Made by a program: the position numbers and the translations under genes. From positions 242,337 to 306,336 of the forward strand of contig CAJNDS010001002.1 in the NCBI GenBank assembly GCA_905221605.1: 64,000 nt of DNA, written 5' to 3'. Each line of letters starts with the position of its first letter. Position 1 is the first letter of the stretch. The notes under the pieces are model-generated. The model did not search any database. It saw only the letters and a list, made by a program, of their open reading frames with translations, and was not told where the DNA came from. The stretch is from Symbiodinium natans. Lineage: Eukaryota > Sar > Dinophyceae > Suessiales > Symbiodiniaceae. Shown here one piece after another: positions 1 through 11,962 of the stretch.

Positions 1-1090
1 ATTCATCATTATGCCAGGCTCAGACAGCTCATGGAAGGACGGCTCAGGGAACACGAAGGAGGGGTGAAAGCAACACAATCCTAGACCCTCAGCTCCGAAC
101 CCTAACATGTGCCGTCGAGCGTACGTCTGAAGATTTGTTGTGCAGTAGAAGATTCAGAATGTAGGCATCCGCCTCAGTTGAAAGTTCCACGTGCATGGCA
201 GAATCTGCTAAAAGGCGTGCTGCCTGACCAGGGACGTAGGCGCCAGGGGGGCCAGCCTGTGCGTGGAGAAAGAAAACCTTCTACTTTTCTTAGCTTCAAG
301 GCCTGAGGTTGAGTTACCATGAGACCCTCAGTCGAGCAAATGAGCGGGTGCATCCGACAGTCAGGGCCTGCAGATCGGATCACATGCGTCAGAAGCGTCA
401 ACGCCACACAATCGGCGCGAGTGAAGAATTCTAAGGCCCTTGAGCTCTAGAGCAGGCTCCTGCAGACCCTACAAAGCCGCTAAAGTCCCGCTAAAGCTTC
501 CCAAAAGGCGAGCCTGCAGAAGTCGCACAGGTGACGCAACTGCGGCCGTTTGGGATGGCATTGTCGAGGAGGGAATCTGCAGCAAGGACGCAAATTGAAG
601 GCTCCGACTGGGATTTCTCGTTGAACCATGTCTGTGTATATTGCAGATAAGTACGTGAGTCTCAATGACTTCCGGGGTTCAGGGTGCCGGGATTGATGGC
701 TCTGCAGGGTTTTAATACCCCGAGGTTTGAAACCCGGACTCTGCGTTGCACTGACGACTTCCGCTGTACATCTGTGAGATCTGCCTGGAAGGCCGGGAAG
801 CCGGGTCTGGCCTGCACGGCAGACGAAGAGTTTGAGGTGCTTTCGGGTCTGACAGGGGGTGCGGGGAGAAAAGTGGCTTAGAACTTGTGTTTCTGAACAT
901 ACGCCGAGTCCTGATAGGGTTATAGTCGCATCAAGCTTCCTACAGTATCCAATGCTTTTTCGTTGTCCAGATGCCGCTCTTCTGCACCCATGCGCAACAC
1001 TATACCAAGCGACGCCCCAGATCTGCAACAATCCAAACCGCCTCATCCAACAAATGGGGGGAGACCCCAGGGGCACTCTTTGAAGGTCAC
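1..1090. other. Non-coding stretch, nothing recognised
   Basis: Open frames here are short, overlap on both strands and have no recognisable domain or family resemblance. I see no repeat array, RNA gene or coding-like composition. Confidence 0.5.
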
Positions 1091-1620
1091 GCGGGTTGCA
1101 CCATCCTCGCAACTGTCGTCACTTTTGGAGCCTTGTATGTTGTTCGCCGATTCGCGTCTCAAAAATGAAGACAAAAGGGAAGACATCCTGGTAACTGTCG
1201 TCACTTTTGAAGCCTCTTTATGGGGGGTGCGCCATCCTCGTAACTGTCGTTGATTTTGGGGCTCCCATATATGTCTGTTTCAAGTGCTTGAGAAGGCCCA
1301 AAGGAATGGGCTTGTTAACTGTTAACCATACATGCCTGTTTCAAGTGATTCAAAGGGTCCAAAGGGATGGATTTGTTCAGCATGAATATCTGTTTCAAGT
1401 GATGGAAAAACCCAAATGAATGGAATGATGTCTATGGCGTGATGCATGGTGTATGTGTGTGTGTGTGTGCTGTATGCATGCCTGTGGTGTGGATGTGGTG
1501 TGATGTCTGTGGTGTAATGTATGCAGCGTGTGTGGTTTCGAGTCTGTGATATCTGTGGTGTGGATGCAACCGTGTGGATACGATGTGATGTCTGTCGCGT
1601 GAAATATGCAGCGTGTGTTT
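1091..1620. repeat. Cluster of imperfect minisatellites
   Basis: Three imperfect copies of a unit containing AACTGTCGT and TTTTG lie at about 1101-1140, 1184-1220 and 1231-1270. They are followed by three copies of a roughly 60-bp unit with the core CTGTTTCAAGTG at about 1275, 1336 and 1389. From 1430 to 1620 a TG-rich section repeats GTGATGTCTGTGGTGT and ATGCAGCGTGTG at about 100-bp spacing. The units are diverged, so this looks like old local tandem duplication rather than a gene. Confidence 0.7.
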
Positions 1621-1738
1621 GTGTGTGGCAGGGCGCGTGGACGGGAAAGGAAGAAACGCGCGGGCGAAGCGCGGGCGGAAGCGACAAAACCAAGAACCCC
1701 ACATAGCGATGTGGGGAAGAAGAGAGAGCTAAAATCGA

Positions 1739-1739
1739 T

Positions 1740-1777
<38 letters not shown>

Positions 1778-2520
1778 TGAATGGGAGAGGGAGATACGAG
1801 AGAGAGATAGATAACAAGAGAGAGAGAGAGAGAGCAAGAGAGAAAGCGAGAAAGCAAGAGAGAAAGCAACAGAGAGAGAAAGCAACAGAGAGAGAAAGCA
1901 ACAGAGAGAGAAAGCAACAGAGAGAGAAAGAGAGAAAGAGAGAAAGAGAGAAAGAGAGAAAGAGAGACAGAGAGAAAGAGATAAAGAGATAAAGAGATAA
2001 AGAGAGAAAGAGAGAAAGAGAGAAAGAGAGAAAGAGAGAAAGAGAGAAAGAGAGAAAGAGAGAAAGAGAGAAAGAGAGAAAGAGAGAAAGAGAGAAATAG
2101 AGAAAGAGAGAAAGAGAGAAAGAGAGAAAGAGAGAAAGAGAGAAAGAGAGAAAGAGAGAAAGAGAGAGAAAGAGAGAAAGAGAGAAAGAGAGAAAGAGAG
2201 AAAGAGAGAAAGAGAGAAAGAGAGAAAGAGAGAAAGAGAGAAAGAGAGAAAGGAGAGAAAGAGAGAAAGAGAGAAAGAGAGAAAGAGAGAAAGAGAGAAA
2301 GAGAGAAAGAGAGAAAGAGAGAAAGAGAGAAAGAGAGAAAGAGAGAAAGAGAGAAAGAGAGAAAGAGAGAAAGAGAGAAAGAGAGAAAGAGAGAAAGAGA
2401 GAAGAGAGAAAGAGAGAAAGAGAGAAAGAGAGAAAGAGAGAAAGAGAGAAAGAGAGAAAGAGAGAAAGAGAGAAAGAGAGAAAGAGAGAAAGAGGGAAAG
2501 AAAGAAAGAGAGAAAGAGAG
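1739..2520. repeat. GA-rich satellite, mainly (GAGAAAGA)n
   Basis: A pure GA run at 1744-1771 leads into AGAGAGAAAGCAAC variants at about 1850-1930. From about 1920 to 2520 there is a nearly uninterrupted 8-bp repeat (AGAGAAAG). Rare single-base length changes, for example near 2164, 2251 and 2401, shift the phase. The opposite strand therefore reads as long Ser/Leu/Phe repeat frames, which are artefacts. The purine-strand asymmetry could favour triplex DNA; that is inference. Confidence 0.95.
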
Positions 2521-4450
2521 ACGGATAAGACACTTCACTTCGGATCTCGTGTCGTGCGCTCGTCTCTTTTGTTCGTGGTGCGCGTCGCACGTGTCTACAT
2601 TCGGGTTCGCGCCCCCTATCAGCTCATTTCTTTGGTCAGGTAACAGGCATCCAGCATGTCTTGTAGCGCCTCTCAGCCACCAGTGGGAGTTGAGAGGCAG
2701 CGGGATAGGAGAGGGTCGGAGGATGCGACATAAGGGGGAGGGGGAAGGCGGATCCAACTCTGGTGCTCCCCTCCATATGGCCCATGAGAGAGCCGCCTTG
2801 TAGGTCGGAAACGTGGGTCCCGCCTCATGAGCTTGATGTTTCGGGCTTGAATCGAGATCCAAAAGGTTTATAGGCTTAAAGCACCAGAGCAACAAGGTGA
2901 GTGGTATATTAGGATTCGGGCTCGGGAGGGTTGGGGTTTCGGTATGGGGTTAGGGAGCTGAAGAGTTCAAATGGTGGAGGTCAGTGCTTTGTTTCAGGCC
3001 AAAGGCTTGGGGGAGGTGTTAACGTTGATGCCCATGGATTTCTCGACATGCAAACCAAAGAGATCTAGCAACTCGGGTCTCTGCGGTAGCATTGTGGGGA
3101 ATCTCGTGCGCATGTACCCTGTCGCTGAATTTAGAGCAGTTTCTCCAGAGGACCTCAAGGAGCAAATGGGTCGTAAACCCTGCACGTGGAAGTTTGTGGC
3201 CAAGCTCTGAAAAGCACTCGCGCTGGTTCGAATCAAGGGGTTAGGTACCCTAGCCATGAAAGGAACCGTGATACACTGTATACAGAGGGTATACATGTAA
3301 GGATAACTTCCTGTGTCTGGTGGCTCAAGGTTTCCACAGCAGCCTCGGGAAAGGGGAAGCCTTGGGGCTTTTACGTTTCCGGAAACCGTATCGGACCTTA
3401 CGAGTACGTACCACCTGGTAACCCAGCAAAGGCCGTCAAGCCACCACGGCCATCTTCACTGGAGAAGGCAGCGGCCGGACAGTCGGCCGAAAAGTGAACG
3501 GAGCTTCTCTGCACAGGACAGGAAGCTTGATACTGTCGAGGCTGCAGTGCTAGGTCCAGGTAGGTTCAAGGCAGATCTCCCAATCGTCCTCGATGGCCTA
3601 GGGTTATCCCAGTTCTCGAGGCGACCACCCTATGTAGGACACGAGAGCTGAGGACAATGCAATAGCCCTGAGCCATATATGAGCTCATTTACTTGATGTA
3701 GGAAGAACGAGATTGGCTTCGAGGCCTCGTACCCTGAATGCTGACCCATGGCCTCTGTGCCCAAACCCGCTCCTCTTTTCCATCGGCTCATGATGCGTTG
3801 AGTTCCCCTGCCTGAAGTGAAAAGTATTGTAGTCGTGCACGGTAGCCGGGACGACTATCCACCCCCTTGAGGCTGAGGATGGAACTGTGCCAACCCTTGC
3901 TCCGCAACACAATCAGAAAATTATATCTGACAGAGCATCTTAGCCCAAGGCCCGAACTCATATTTCACAGGAAAGCCCGATATGTCCTTCCGACTTCACT
4001 TCCTAAAAACTTACAAAAGGACCTGGCCATCAAATACCCTAGTTATCCTATCCTATTCTTCTTGTAGGCTCCTGCATATGAAGTTCTGCCACAGATCTTG
4101 CCGCCGCCAACTGCTCAGGCAGTCACCAGCTGAGGCCATGCCAATGGGGTGTATTGTATCGGGGTATGGAAGAACGCGCCATTGGGGAATTCGCTTAGGA
4201 TGTCGAAGGCCCCCACCGGCAGATGACCAGCAAGTGTCCTGTGTGGAACTGGTTGAATCAAACTTGCTGGCAGCTAAATCCGCCTCGAGAATGTATGTAA
4301 GAGTAACAGAAATACGAATATCTACTTGCAATGTGACCAAGTACTATCAGACCCATGTAACAACAGGAAGAAACAATCCAGCTCCTCACTGAAATTGGAA
4401 GGGAATCTTAACTCCACCAGACATCTGGTCTTGCTAGGACTCCTCCAAGG
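2521..4450. other. Non-coding stretch, nothing recognised
   Basis: Only short, mutually overlapping frames without domain resemblance are present. A sequence resembling a tRNA B box occurs near 3219 but no tRNA fold can be drawn around it. Confidence 0.45.
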
Positions 4451-5485
4451 TAAGCTCGAGTGTTCTCAAGCCGCTTCGATGGACGCTTGGGTGGGGTAAC
4501 TTGTCAACAACGCCGGGCGTAGACAAAAATCGACATTTCAGAGGTCGCATGTAGATGATGCTTCGAACCACAGTTCCTGACAGGTAAGCAGCTGTACAGG
4601 ACCATCAGATCACTCCTCAGCCACGGCAACGGACATGTTACGCCCACCCCCACGCCCATTCAAGCATCGGCCTCGGCCGGGAAGGCCCGGCTCAGATGGC
4701 AGCCCGTTGAGAGAGCGCGCAATCGGGCCCGTTTGTGGGCTGATAAGCTGGAGCACTTCGAGCATTTTAGACACTCCAAGGCTCCATCTTCTGTATGTCT
4801 GATTTACTATGGCAGAGAAGGAGCGCTAAGTGTAAGTTCAGGCAGTGGTTTTGCAATTGGCCTTGAGTGATGCTTCAACATGCAGGGTTGCACAGAGCGG
4901 CCCAAGTGTGCCCGATTAGTTGCCCCCAAACTGCGAGGAAGATTGCAAGAAAATTCTACACGTCTGTACCGCCAGAGCACGAGAATGCTGCATCGCAATG
5001 TGCTAGGGAGCTGCTGTGCATAACGAACCACTGGCTGACCACAACTGGAACACGATAAACTACCGACAGTCAGCACATAGAGCCCACATCGCCCGCGGGC
5101 TCGAAACCTCGTTGTGAAGCGCATGTCCTGAGAAGACACTATCAGCATATTGCACCATCCAACGACCAAAAGTCTTGAACAAAGATGTCCATTCTTCGCT
5201 AGCCGTAGCTAGCCTCGTGCTCTGAAAGGGCGCGGCCATGCTCGCAAACTCCACGAGCCCGTGCTTCACGCACTATCAGGGAGGTCTCTGACTTGTTTTT
5301 TACAGGAGTGCCGCCTCAGGCCGAACGGGCTCTTCGAACTCCCTGCTGCGATCTGCAGGATGTATGCTTACACGCAAGACCCGCACTGCCCAGGCACACT
5401 CCGAGATTCCCATCTTGGGATTTGTGCTTTCGCGTGTAAGATGGAATCTCAAAGCTGTGACAGCTTTCGGCTTCTTTGGCGGTGA
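4451..5485. repeat. Segmental duplication, copy A
   Basis: This segment is a diverged copy of 8413-9495. Matching landmarks in the same order are TAAGCTCGAGTGTTCTCAAG at the start, CACGCCCATT plus AAGCATCGGCCTCGGCC, the stretch CGCCAGAGCACGAGAATGCT at about 4970, and a block near 5240-5430 that includes CTCGCAAACT, TTTTTTACAGGAG and GGCACACTCCGAGATTCCCA. Spacing between landmarks differs between copies, so there have been insertions or deletions. The conserved TTTTTTACAG|GAG looks like a 3' splice site, but no conserved reading frame follows it. Confidence 0.75.
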
Positions 5486-5780
5486 CATTATGGCAGAGCT
5501 TCAGACGTCCCCCCCCTGCTGCATTTTCGACCCTACCAAACACAACACTCTTCAGCCCCGAACCTCACAGGCCCCGCAACCTTTTCGGGATCGGAAAACG
5601 ACGAGGTCCAAACCCGAAACCACTAGACTTCGGGATGGTTTCGGGGTTTGGGGGTTTGGGGGAGTTAAGGGGCTTCGGGGTTTTGGGGCTTAGGGGTTGA
5701 CCAACAGCGTCAAGTGCCGCACTTACTTGTTGTGACCCCATACCCTTCAAAGGCTACGGGGATCTACAGTACATATAGAG
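5486..5780. other. Non-coding, degenerate telomere-like sequence
   Basis: About 5635-5700 is a G/T-rich run of GGGTTTGGGG and GGGGTTTTGGGG variants related to the TTTAGGG arrays elsewhere in the window. No gene is seen. Confidence 0.5.
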
Positions 5781-5786
5781 AAAGAC

Positions 5787-5905
5787 ATATATATATATAT
5801 ATATATTTATTTATTTATCTATTTATGTATTTATGTATATATATATACATATGTAGATGTATGTATATATATACATATGTAGATGTATGTATATATATAT
5901 ATATG
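5787..5905. repeat. TA-rich microsatellite
   Basis: TATATATA, TTTATTTATC and ATGTATATATATACATATGTAG units alternate over about 120 bp. The Tyr/Ile-rich frame across it is an artefact of the repeat. Confidence 0.9.
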
Positions 5906-6046
5906 GCAACGGTACTGTACCTAATCCCATCAAGAACTTGCACAAGGTAGCCTCTGAGCCATCCTAGCTCTCGACCCAGGACTTTTCTAGCTGTAGGGCG
6001 TAGGGGACAAGAGCCCTCAAGCCTGTTCTGCTTAGGATTTGTGTAC

Positions 6047-6113
6047 GGGTTTAGGGTTTAGGGTTTAGGGTTTAGGGTTTAGGGTTTAGGGTTTAGGGTT
6101 TAGGGTTTAGGGT
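6047..6113 (+). repeat. Interstitial telomere-like array (TTTAGGG)n
   Basis: About nine to ten perfect TTTAGGG heptamers in direct orientation, with a further three copies at 6224-6249. TTTAGGG is the Arabidopsis-type telomere repeat, also known from dinoflagellates. The array lies far from any end of this window, so it is interstitial here. Confidence 0.95.
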
Positions 6114-6249
6114 CCCCTATTAGGTTGAGGGGCAGGGCTTGCAGCTGCCCAAGCCCAGTCCAACTCTCCAGTGTGACCCGTTGGGGCCTTCATCCTTCAG
6201 CCCTTCAAAGTTCTGGCCAACATGTTTAGGGTTTAGGGTTTAGGGTTTA

Positions 6250-8412
6250 TTCTGGCTTTGACCCACTTCAACTCAATAAGGAACAACTTTAGGGCTAGGG
6301 GGTTTGGAGTTTAAGACACGTAGGGCTTCAGGGTTCAGGGTCTATGGGGTTTAGGGTCCCAATTAGAGCTCAGTGTTGAGTTTTGAGTACAAGCTCCTCA
6401 ACCACTCTAGATGTGAAGCTCAGCTCACACAAGCAGCCGGCAACCCAAGCTGTTGTCTTCTGACAGTTGGCTGTGATCTGAAGCACTTAAGGGATGTGGT
6501 CTTAGGTTTGAAACATTGGTTCCGATCCCAGGCTCCTTTGTATCAGGATTCTCGTTTCTGCCCTCATGCCATCAGCCAGTGGTAAAACGTTGAAAGCCTA
6601 GAAGCCCCTCACCTCGAAATGCCCAGGTGGGCTGCGCTGCGTAAGGAAACTTAGGGCTCAGAAAGCTTGAGGCTTTCGGGCTTAGACTGTATCTAGGATT
6701 TCACGTATGAGGCCTTTTGTTTGCCCCGACTCGGGATCCTTTATCTACCTCTTAGATACTCTAGGTTTTCCTTCAAGGGTTCCTGTGTTTGCCTTCGGGT
6801 TGCCGGCCGCTCAATGGACCACCGATGCGACCGTATGGCCGCACCAGCCGATGGCTGCCGGGTTGCAACCTGGGCAAAAAATGTAATATTCCTATGTTGA
6901 TACCATCTTTTCCCACTATGATTCGTATTTCAAGAACTGATACTCATATTCGCAAATGATTGTATACAAGTGGTACGAACCGTATGGAAAGGTGCTTCGA
7001 TGAGTTTGGGGACTTTGGGATTTCAGACTTCCGGGCTTATCAGTGGAGATCAGGGTTTGCGGGCCGGTGGAGGGTGCTGTGGGGGCCTTGGGGTGGTGCC
7101 ATGTATGCTGGCCTTGGAACTCGAACCCAAGCGCCCTGTGCGACCCTTGCTGCCTCAGGTGCTAAGAAGTCTGGCTTGGGTTTAGGTTCAGGGCTTTGGG
7201 GTTCGGGGTTCAGGGGTTTAGGGGTTCAGGGGTGTAGGGCTTGCTTGGGGTTTCGGGTTCAGGGTGGAAAGCCTTCAGACATCAGATTCCGAAGCCCAGT
7301 CATCTGCACTCCAGGATCAGCCCTGGAAGCGTGATCCCGACAATGCGACAACACGCCTCACATGGTTTTGGGTTTAGGGTTTAGAGTTAGAGCTTCGGGT
7401 TTGTAAACCCAGCACCCGAAACTCCACCCCCCCAACCCCCCTTCCGAACAAAAACACCACACAAGCTCCCTGACACACTTGGCCCCAGGCGGGAGGGAGT
7501 GGCGCCTTCCTTGGGAAACGGTCTTGAGAAGTGGATGCAAAGACATGTATCTTCATACATGGGATTCAGTAGCCTACTTGTCCCATCGGGCTGAGTTTAA
7601 GCCGAGATCTCCAATGAAGGTGCAGGACTCACTCTACTGTCGGCTTCCTTTAGAGGAAAAAGACACACGTTCAACAAGAGCGCAATGGTGATACAAGATA
7701 CGCAGGACGCCCTTGTAGTTGTGATAGGGCTTAGGGACTTTGAGGGTCTGGGGGTGTAAGCGGACACTTTGGATGAAGCTGCTTATGTTGCCTCCGAGCT
7801 TCTTCGTACGCTCTCGACCAACCATTCACAACCACGGTCTCAAGGTGACCTCTCCTGGGATGGATCTGTGCCTCGCCTTGGCCCTTCTCCACGGTCAGAA
7901 TATGTGAGAATACTGCTGGAAAGTGACAAGCTTGGAGCATGTTTGCTCCGTTGGAGACCGGAACTCAAAAACAGGAACCCGACTGCAGCCCGTAAGCCTG
8001 CCACTGAAGAGTTTGGCAACACGACTTGGAGATTCCTGTAGATTAAGTTCCACCTCCGACCTTGCACGCTTGCCGAGGCCATCTGCTCAGGTATATCGTC
8101 TTTTTTTGAGGCCGAACTGCCAGTGAGAGCCCTGGTCTTCAACAGCGACAGAAGCAACGTATGGGGGCCTAGGTTGTAGGTACGTACCTCTGAGAAGAAT
8201 GTAGGATGCACATCTTCACAAAAGGCCTGTGACTTTAAGATCTCACGGAACTTGGCATCCAAGCAGTCTCAGCTCGCCTTGGACGCCAACCGTCCCGACA
8301 GAAGACCAGCTCCCTGTGAGGAACTGGGCCATGTTTTCTCACTCTCCCAATTCCTCAAATCTGGCGTCTTGCGTTGCAGTAAGGAGTCCTAACTCGGAGC
8401 TAAGACTCCAGA
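6250..8412. other. Non-coding stretch with dispersed repeats
   Basis: No convincing gene is visible. Recognisable pieces are G/T-rich telomere-like fragments at about 7190-7260 and 7360-7400, a copy of a dispersed motif containing GGGAGGGAGTGG at about 7480-7520, and a block at 6797-6857 that resembles 12238-12292. Confidence 0.45.
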
Positions 8413-9495
8413 TAAGCTCGAGTGTTCTCAAGCCGCTTCTGATGGGCGCATGGATGGGGTAACCCCCACGCCCATTGAAGCATCGGCCTCGGCCTTCTTG
8501 ACCCGGTTCAGATGGCAGGTGTTTTGGAAAGAGTGGATGGAATCCGGGAGGAGTTGAGGGCAGGTGAACATGGTGTGGAAGGGACATGTACTATTGCAAG
8601 CTTAAGCTGTACCGCACAGACTTGGTGTGTACTGCCGTTTTGCGCAGAAAGATGTGACGAGAAACATGCACTCCCCTCCTGTACCTCTCTCCATGGCCCT
8701 TGAAGAGCCCTTGATGAATCAAAGCGGAATCTTGGGCACAGGCGCTGCTGGCAAGTTACTTAACAAACGCTGAACCCTGAAGATAAGTTTGGGGGAATGT
8801 GTGCTGAGCTGAGGGTCCATGCAGGGTTAAAGCTGCAACTCGTCATCTCCTTGTACCCCTACGTTGGGAGCGTAATCAACCCAAACCGAGCAAGGATTGG
8901 GGAGGGATAGCCGTGAAGCAGGACTGCGAGTAATAGTAAGGCAGCAGTTGCCGAACTGGCTTGAGGTGCCCTTCAACTTGCCAGCGATCTGTGTATAAAG
9001 AGGCCCAACCTTGCCCGCTCCAGCCCTTGAGGGCAAAAAGAAATAAGTCTGTATCGCCAGAGCACGAGAATGCTGCATCGCGGTGTGTTGATAGAGGGTT
9101 TACGTTCAGGTATGGTGCAATGATTGATGGGAAGGGTCACTTTCTCTCTGCCAAGTACACTCGCACAGTCAGGATGATGATGACTCTCATTCATGGCCAC
9201 ACAACGTTGATCCAGCTTTCTGGAATGCCGTGCTCTGTGTAGGCAGGGCAAACTCGCAAACTACACAAGTCCCTTGTGCTTCACGCACATCTTAGGAGTC
9301 AACATTTTTTACAGGAGGGCTTCGGGTCGAGCGGCTTGCAACGCTTTCGTTGAGATGCGAAGGATGTAGGTTTACTCGCACGACCCGTGCTGCCCAGGCA
9401 CACTCCGAGATTCCCATCTTGGAATTGGGCTTGTGGCTTAGCTCCCAAGACGGGATCCCAAAGCAGTGACCGTGGTCGGCTTCTGGCGGCGGAGC
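8413..9495. repeat. Segmental duplication, copy B
   Basis: Partner of 4451-5485, about 3.9 kb away in direct orientation. It shares TAAGCTCGAGTGTTCTCAAG, the CACGCCCATT..AAGCATCGGCCTCGGCC block, CGCCAGAGCACGAGAATGCT at about 9058, CTCGCAAACT at 9251, TTTTTTACAGGAG at about 9305 and GGCACACTCCGAGATTCCCA at about 9397. The first two landmarks are closer together than in copy A. Divergence is substantial, so the event is not recent. Confidence 0.75.
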
Positions 9496-11682
9496 TTCTA
9501 CGGCAAATCTCTCGACCTGGCACCTCAACCCAAAATCCTCTAGCAGACTACCGTCCTCAATACCCACGAAGCTCCAGCTCGGACATGAAGCGAGTGACCC
9601 AAGATCTTCTCTTGTGAGTTTTTGCGTTGGGTTTATTTGAAATTTATTTGGGTTTAGGATTTAGCTTGGATCCCCTCGGCCACTGACTGTACGAGCCATG
9701 ATGATCAGGGCTGCAACCTCGGGCACATGTTGGCTGAGGCAGTTAAGCCCCGAGGCCATTTCGCGGCTGAGTTTGGTGGGGCCAGTTGAGGGCACAAGGA
9801 TGCAAGTTTGCAAGTTGGGAGCCATCACAGCAGGGGCTTGGGCCCTGATGTTCCTAAGCCGAACCCCCCCTCAGGTTAACACCTTAGCCGCTGACAGGGA
9901 GCTATCCTCGACCCAGGTGCCGAAGACAACTGCCCTTGCTAAGGGCTGGCAAGTTCCGCGGCAAAGCCCAAGTTGTTGGGCTTCGTGGTTTACAGCATGT
10001 AATTACCCCCCTCCCCCCCGGTAAGCGAGATGTTATCCTGGCGAGGTGCGCGTGTTTTTGGTGCTTGCGACAAGTAGCCTCTGGGCAAGCACAGCCCAGT
10101 CCTTGCACCTGCCCTTGTAGAATAAGACCTTGCGAGCCGGCCTGCGAGACCAACCTGGCCGAAGCCTGCTTGCGCATAATAGGTGTATCCTCCGGCTGCT
10201 AGGGTAAAAAAAACCGCTGTGGCCTTCAGACTCCTGAGTGCATGCAACGCATGGCGGGACATTGGTGACTTTAGCATGCGGCGGTTTTGAAGGAGATAGC
10301 AGGCAATGTCGCCTTGAAGCTTTGCCTTGTCCATGCCTGCCTCATCCTATTCAAGATGCAAGAGCATGTTGCAGATACCATTCGTAACCCAGAATGAACT
10401 GCCCTTTCTTGCTTCGTGGAGTTGGTATGGAAACCTACGCCCCCCAACGGATCAAGGGAATGAAAAGATAAGGCTTGAGTAAGGCTGCTATACTGGGCAT
10501 CCAAGGGCACAATAGGGTGACGCTAGGATGCTGGAAATGAAAAAAAATCCGTCGCTCTCATCCTCCCCCTGGGAAAAACTTGGCGTCAGGCGGCAGGGAG
10601 TGGAAGCTTCCTGTGTGTGCGCAGTCTGGCGCGTTTGGGGTTCAGGGGGTTTAGGGTTCAGGGTTTAGGGCCTAATTAGAGTTTAGGGTTCTACTAGGGA
10701 AATCAGCGACTCACCACTGGCTCGCCAAGACACCCCTGGCCCTGTCCCCAAAAGCTGCAACCCTACTCACCCTGAATCATGCAGACACACAAAACCCTGC
10801 GAAGCCCAAAGGCACCTCAATGACAGAGATGGCTGAGGGCTCGGCCCACTCAAATTTTGAAATGCCCCTCATGGAGAAAGTGAGACCTGCTGTCTCTGGC
10901 CTCTGCGCACGATTGCACTTCAAAGGCTCCCTTTTTTGGGGGCACCCCGTGAAGCCGGTTTTTTAGGGTTAAGTGGAACTTGAAGAGCCTATTATGGCAA
11001 AGGCTGATGCACCACAAACCACCCCTTGCGCCATCTTGCGCCCCAACACAAATCTCCTGCTGGATTTGGAGGGATGCACAGGCCTAGTCCAGGCATGTTG
11101 CAGTATCTTGGGGGCACATGCAGGGCAATTGCCTCTAGCGAAATGGCCTGAATTGAGAAAGCCACCAGGGTTCCGGCTTGCGTAGGAGGAAGCTGCCCGT
11201 TTCGGTTTAGGTCTTCGTATAGGGCTCAGGCGACTGTATAAGGGGTAGCGATGGTTATTGAGCAAGTCTCAGTTCAGATCCCTGGGAAATTTCGTGCCGT
11301 AATCCTGCTGCTTGATCGTGCAATGTGTCGGGCCTTCATTTCGTAACTTTTGCATCTCAAGGTTGCGGCCAAGCAGCCAAGGACAAAGAAGGACGGCATC
11401 CTGCACTTGCCTAACGGAAACCCTCACCTTCAGTCTTCAACAGTAAAACGGCGGAGCCCCCTTTGAGCCCAACCGAACCCGCACCAAAACCCAGCCCCAG
11501 ACTCCCAAGCCCGACTTGAATCCCGGGCCCTTCACAACAGGGCCAAGCCGACCCGAACCCACCCCAGACCCCAGCCCCAGATTCTTCAACCCGACTTGAA
11601 TCCCAGGCTCAACACAGGGTCAAGCCCTACCCCCAAACCAAACCCGATTTGAACCCCTTCAACAACCGACCCAACAACAGGG
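9496..11682. other. Non-coding stretch, nothing recognised
   Basis: Short frames only. It includes a small telomere-like block at about 10636-10690, a copy of the dispersed GGCGGCAGGGAGTGG motif at about 10570-10607, and a C-rich run (CCCGA/CCCCA variants) at about 11455-11660. Confidence 0.45.
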
Positions 11683-11962
11683 ACTATAGCATTAGAACTA
11701 AACGACATCAACGGAATTACATTCAACAGAGCACTCGTCACCAATCTTACGTTTACTAGTATTGGTGATATAGTTGGCGAAGCAGATGTCATTAGTTGGA
11801 GTAAGTTTAAGTTACAGAACAGCGGAAAAATGGGAAGTCGCAGATACACAGTACAAGATGTATGTAAGAAACGGTGATAGTTTAGGTGAATTGAATGTAA
11901 CAATAGGTCTACTCGTAGAAAGTAGCACGACAGAAATTCAATCAGCCTCAATGCTGCTTTGA
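11683..11962 (+). pseudogene. Coding-like relic with a frameshift, unknown product
   Basis: A block that is less GC-rich than its surroundings reads as ordinary protein on the plus strand in two adjacent frames. The frame starting at 11683 reads TIALELNDINGITFNRAL and continues to about 11800. The frame containing 11774-11962 then continues through VSLSYRTAEKWEVADTQ, YKMYVRNGDSLGELNVTI and LLVESSTTEI to a stop. A single +1 shift near 11800 would join them, giving about 90 residues rich in beta-prone and polar residues, so it resembles the remnant of one gene. I do not recognise the family. The flanks are unrelated C-rich DNA, which suggests an inserted fragment. Alternatively it is chance. 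Confidence 0.3.

Noticed and set aside
1322-2895. Two long minus-strand frames of 422 and 388 codons rich in Ser-Leu-Phe
   Set aside because: They are the translation of the (GAGAAAGA)n satellite; 8 bp is not a multiple of three, so every frame stays open.
3190-3245. tRNA-like B box GGTTCGAATCA
   Set aside because: No acceptor, D or anticodon stems can be paired at the right distance. A similar GGTTCGAGACC near 51747 fails in the same way.
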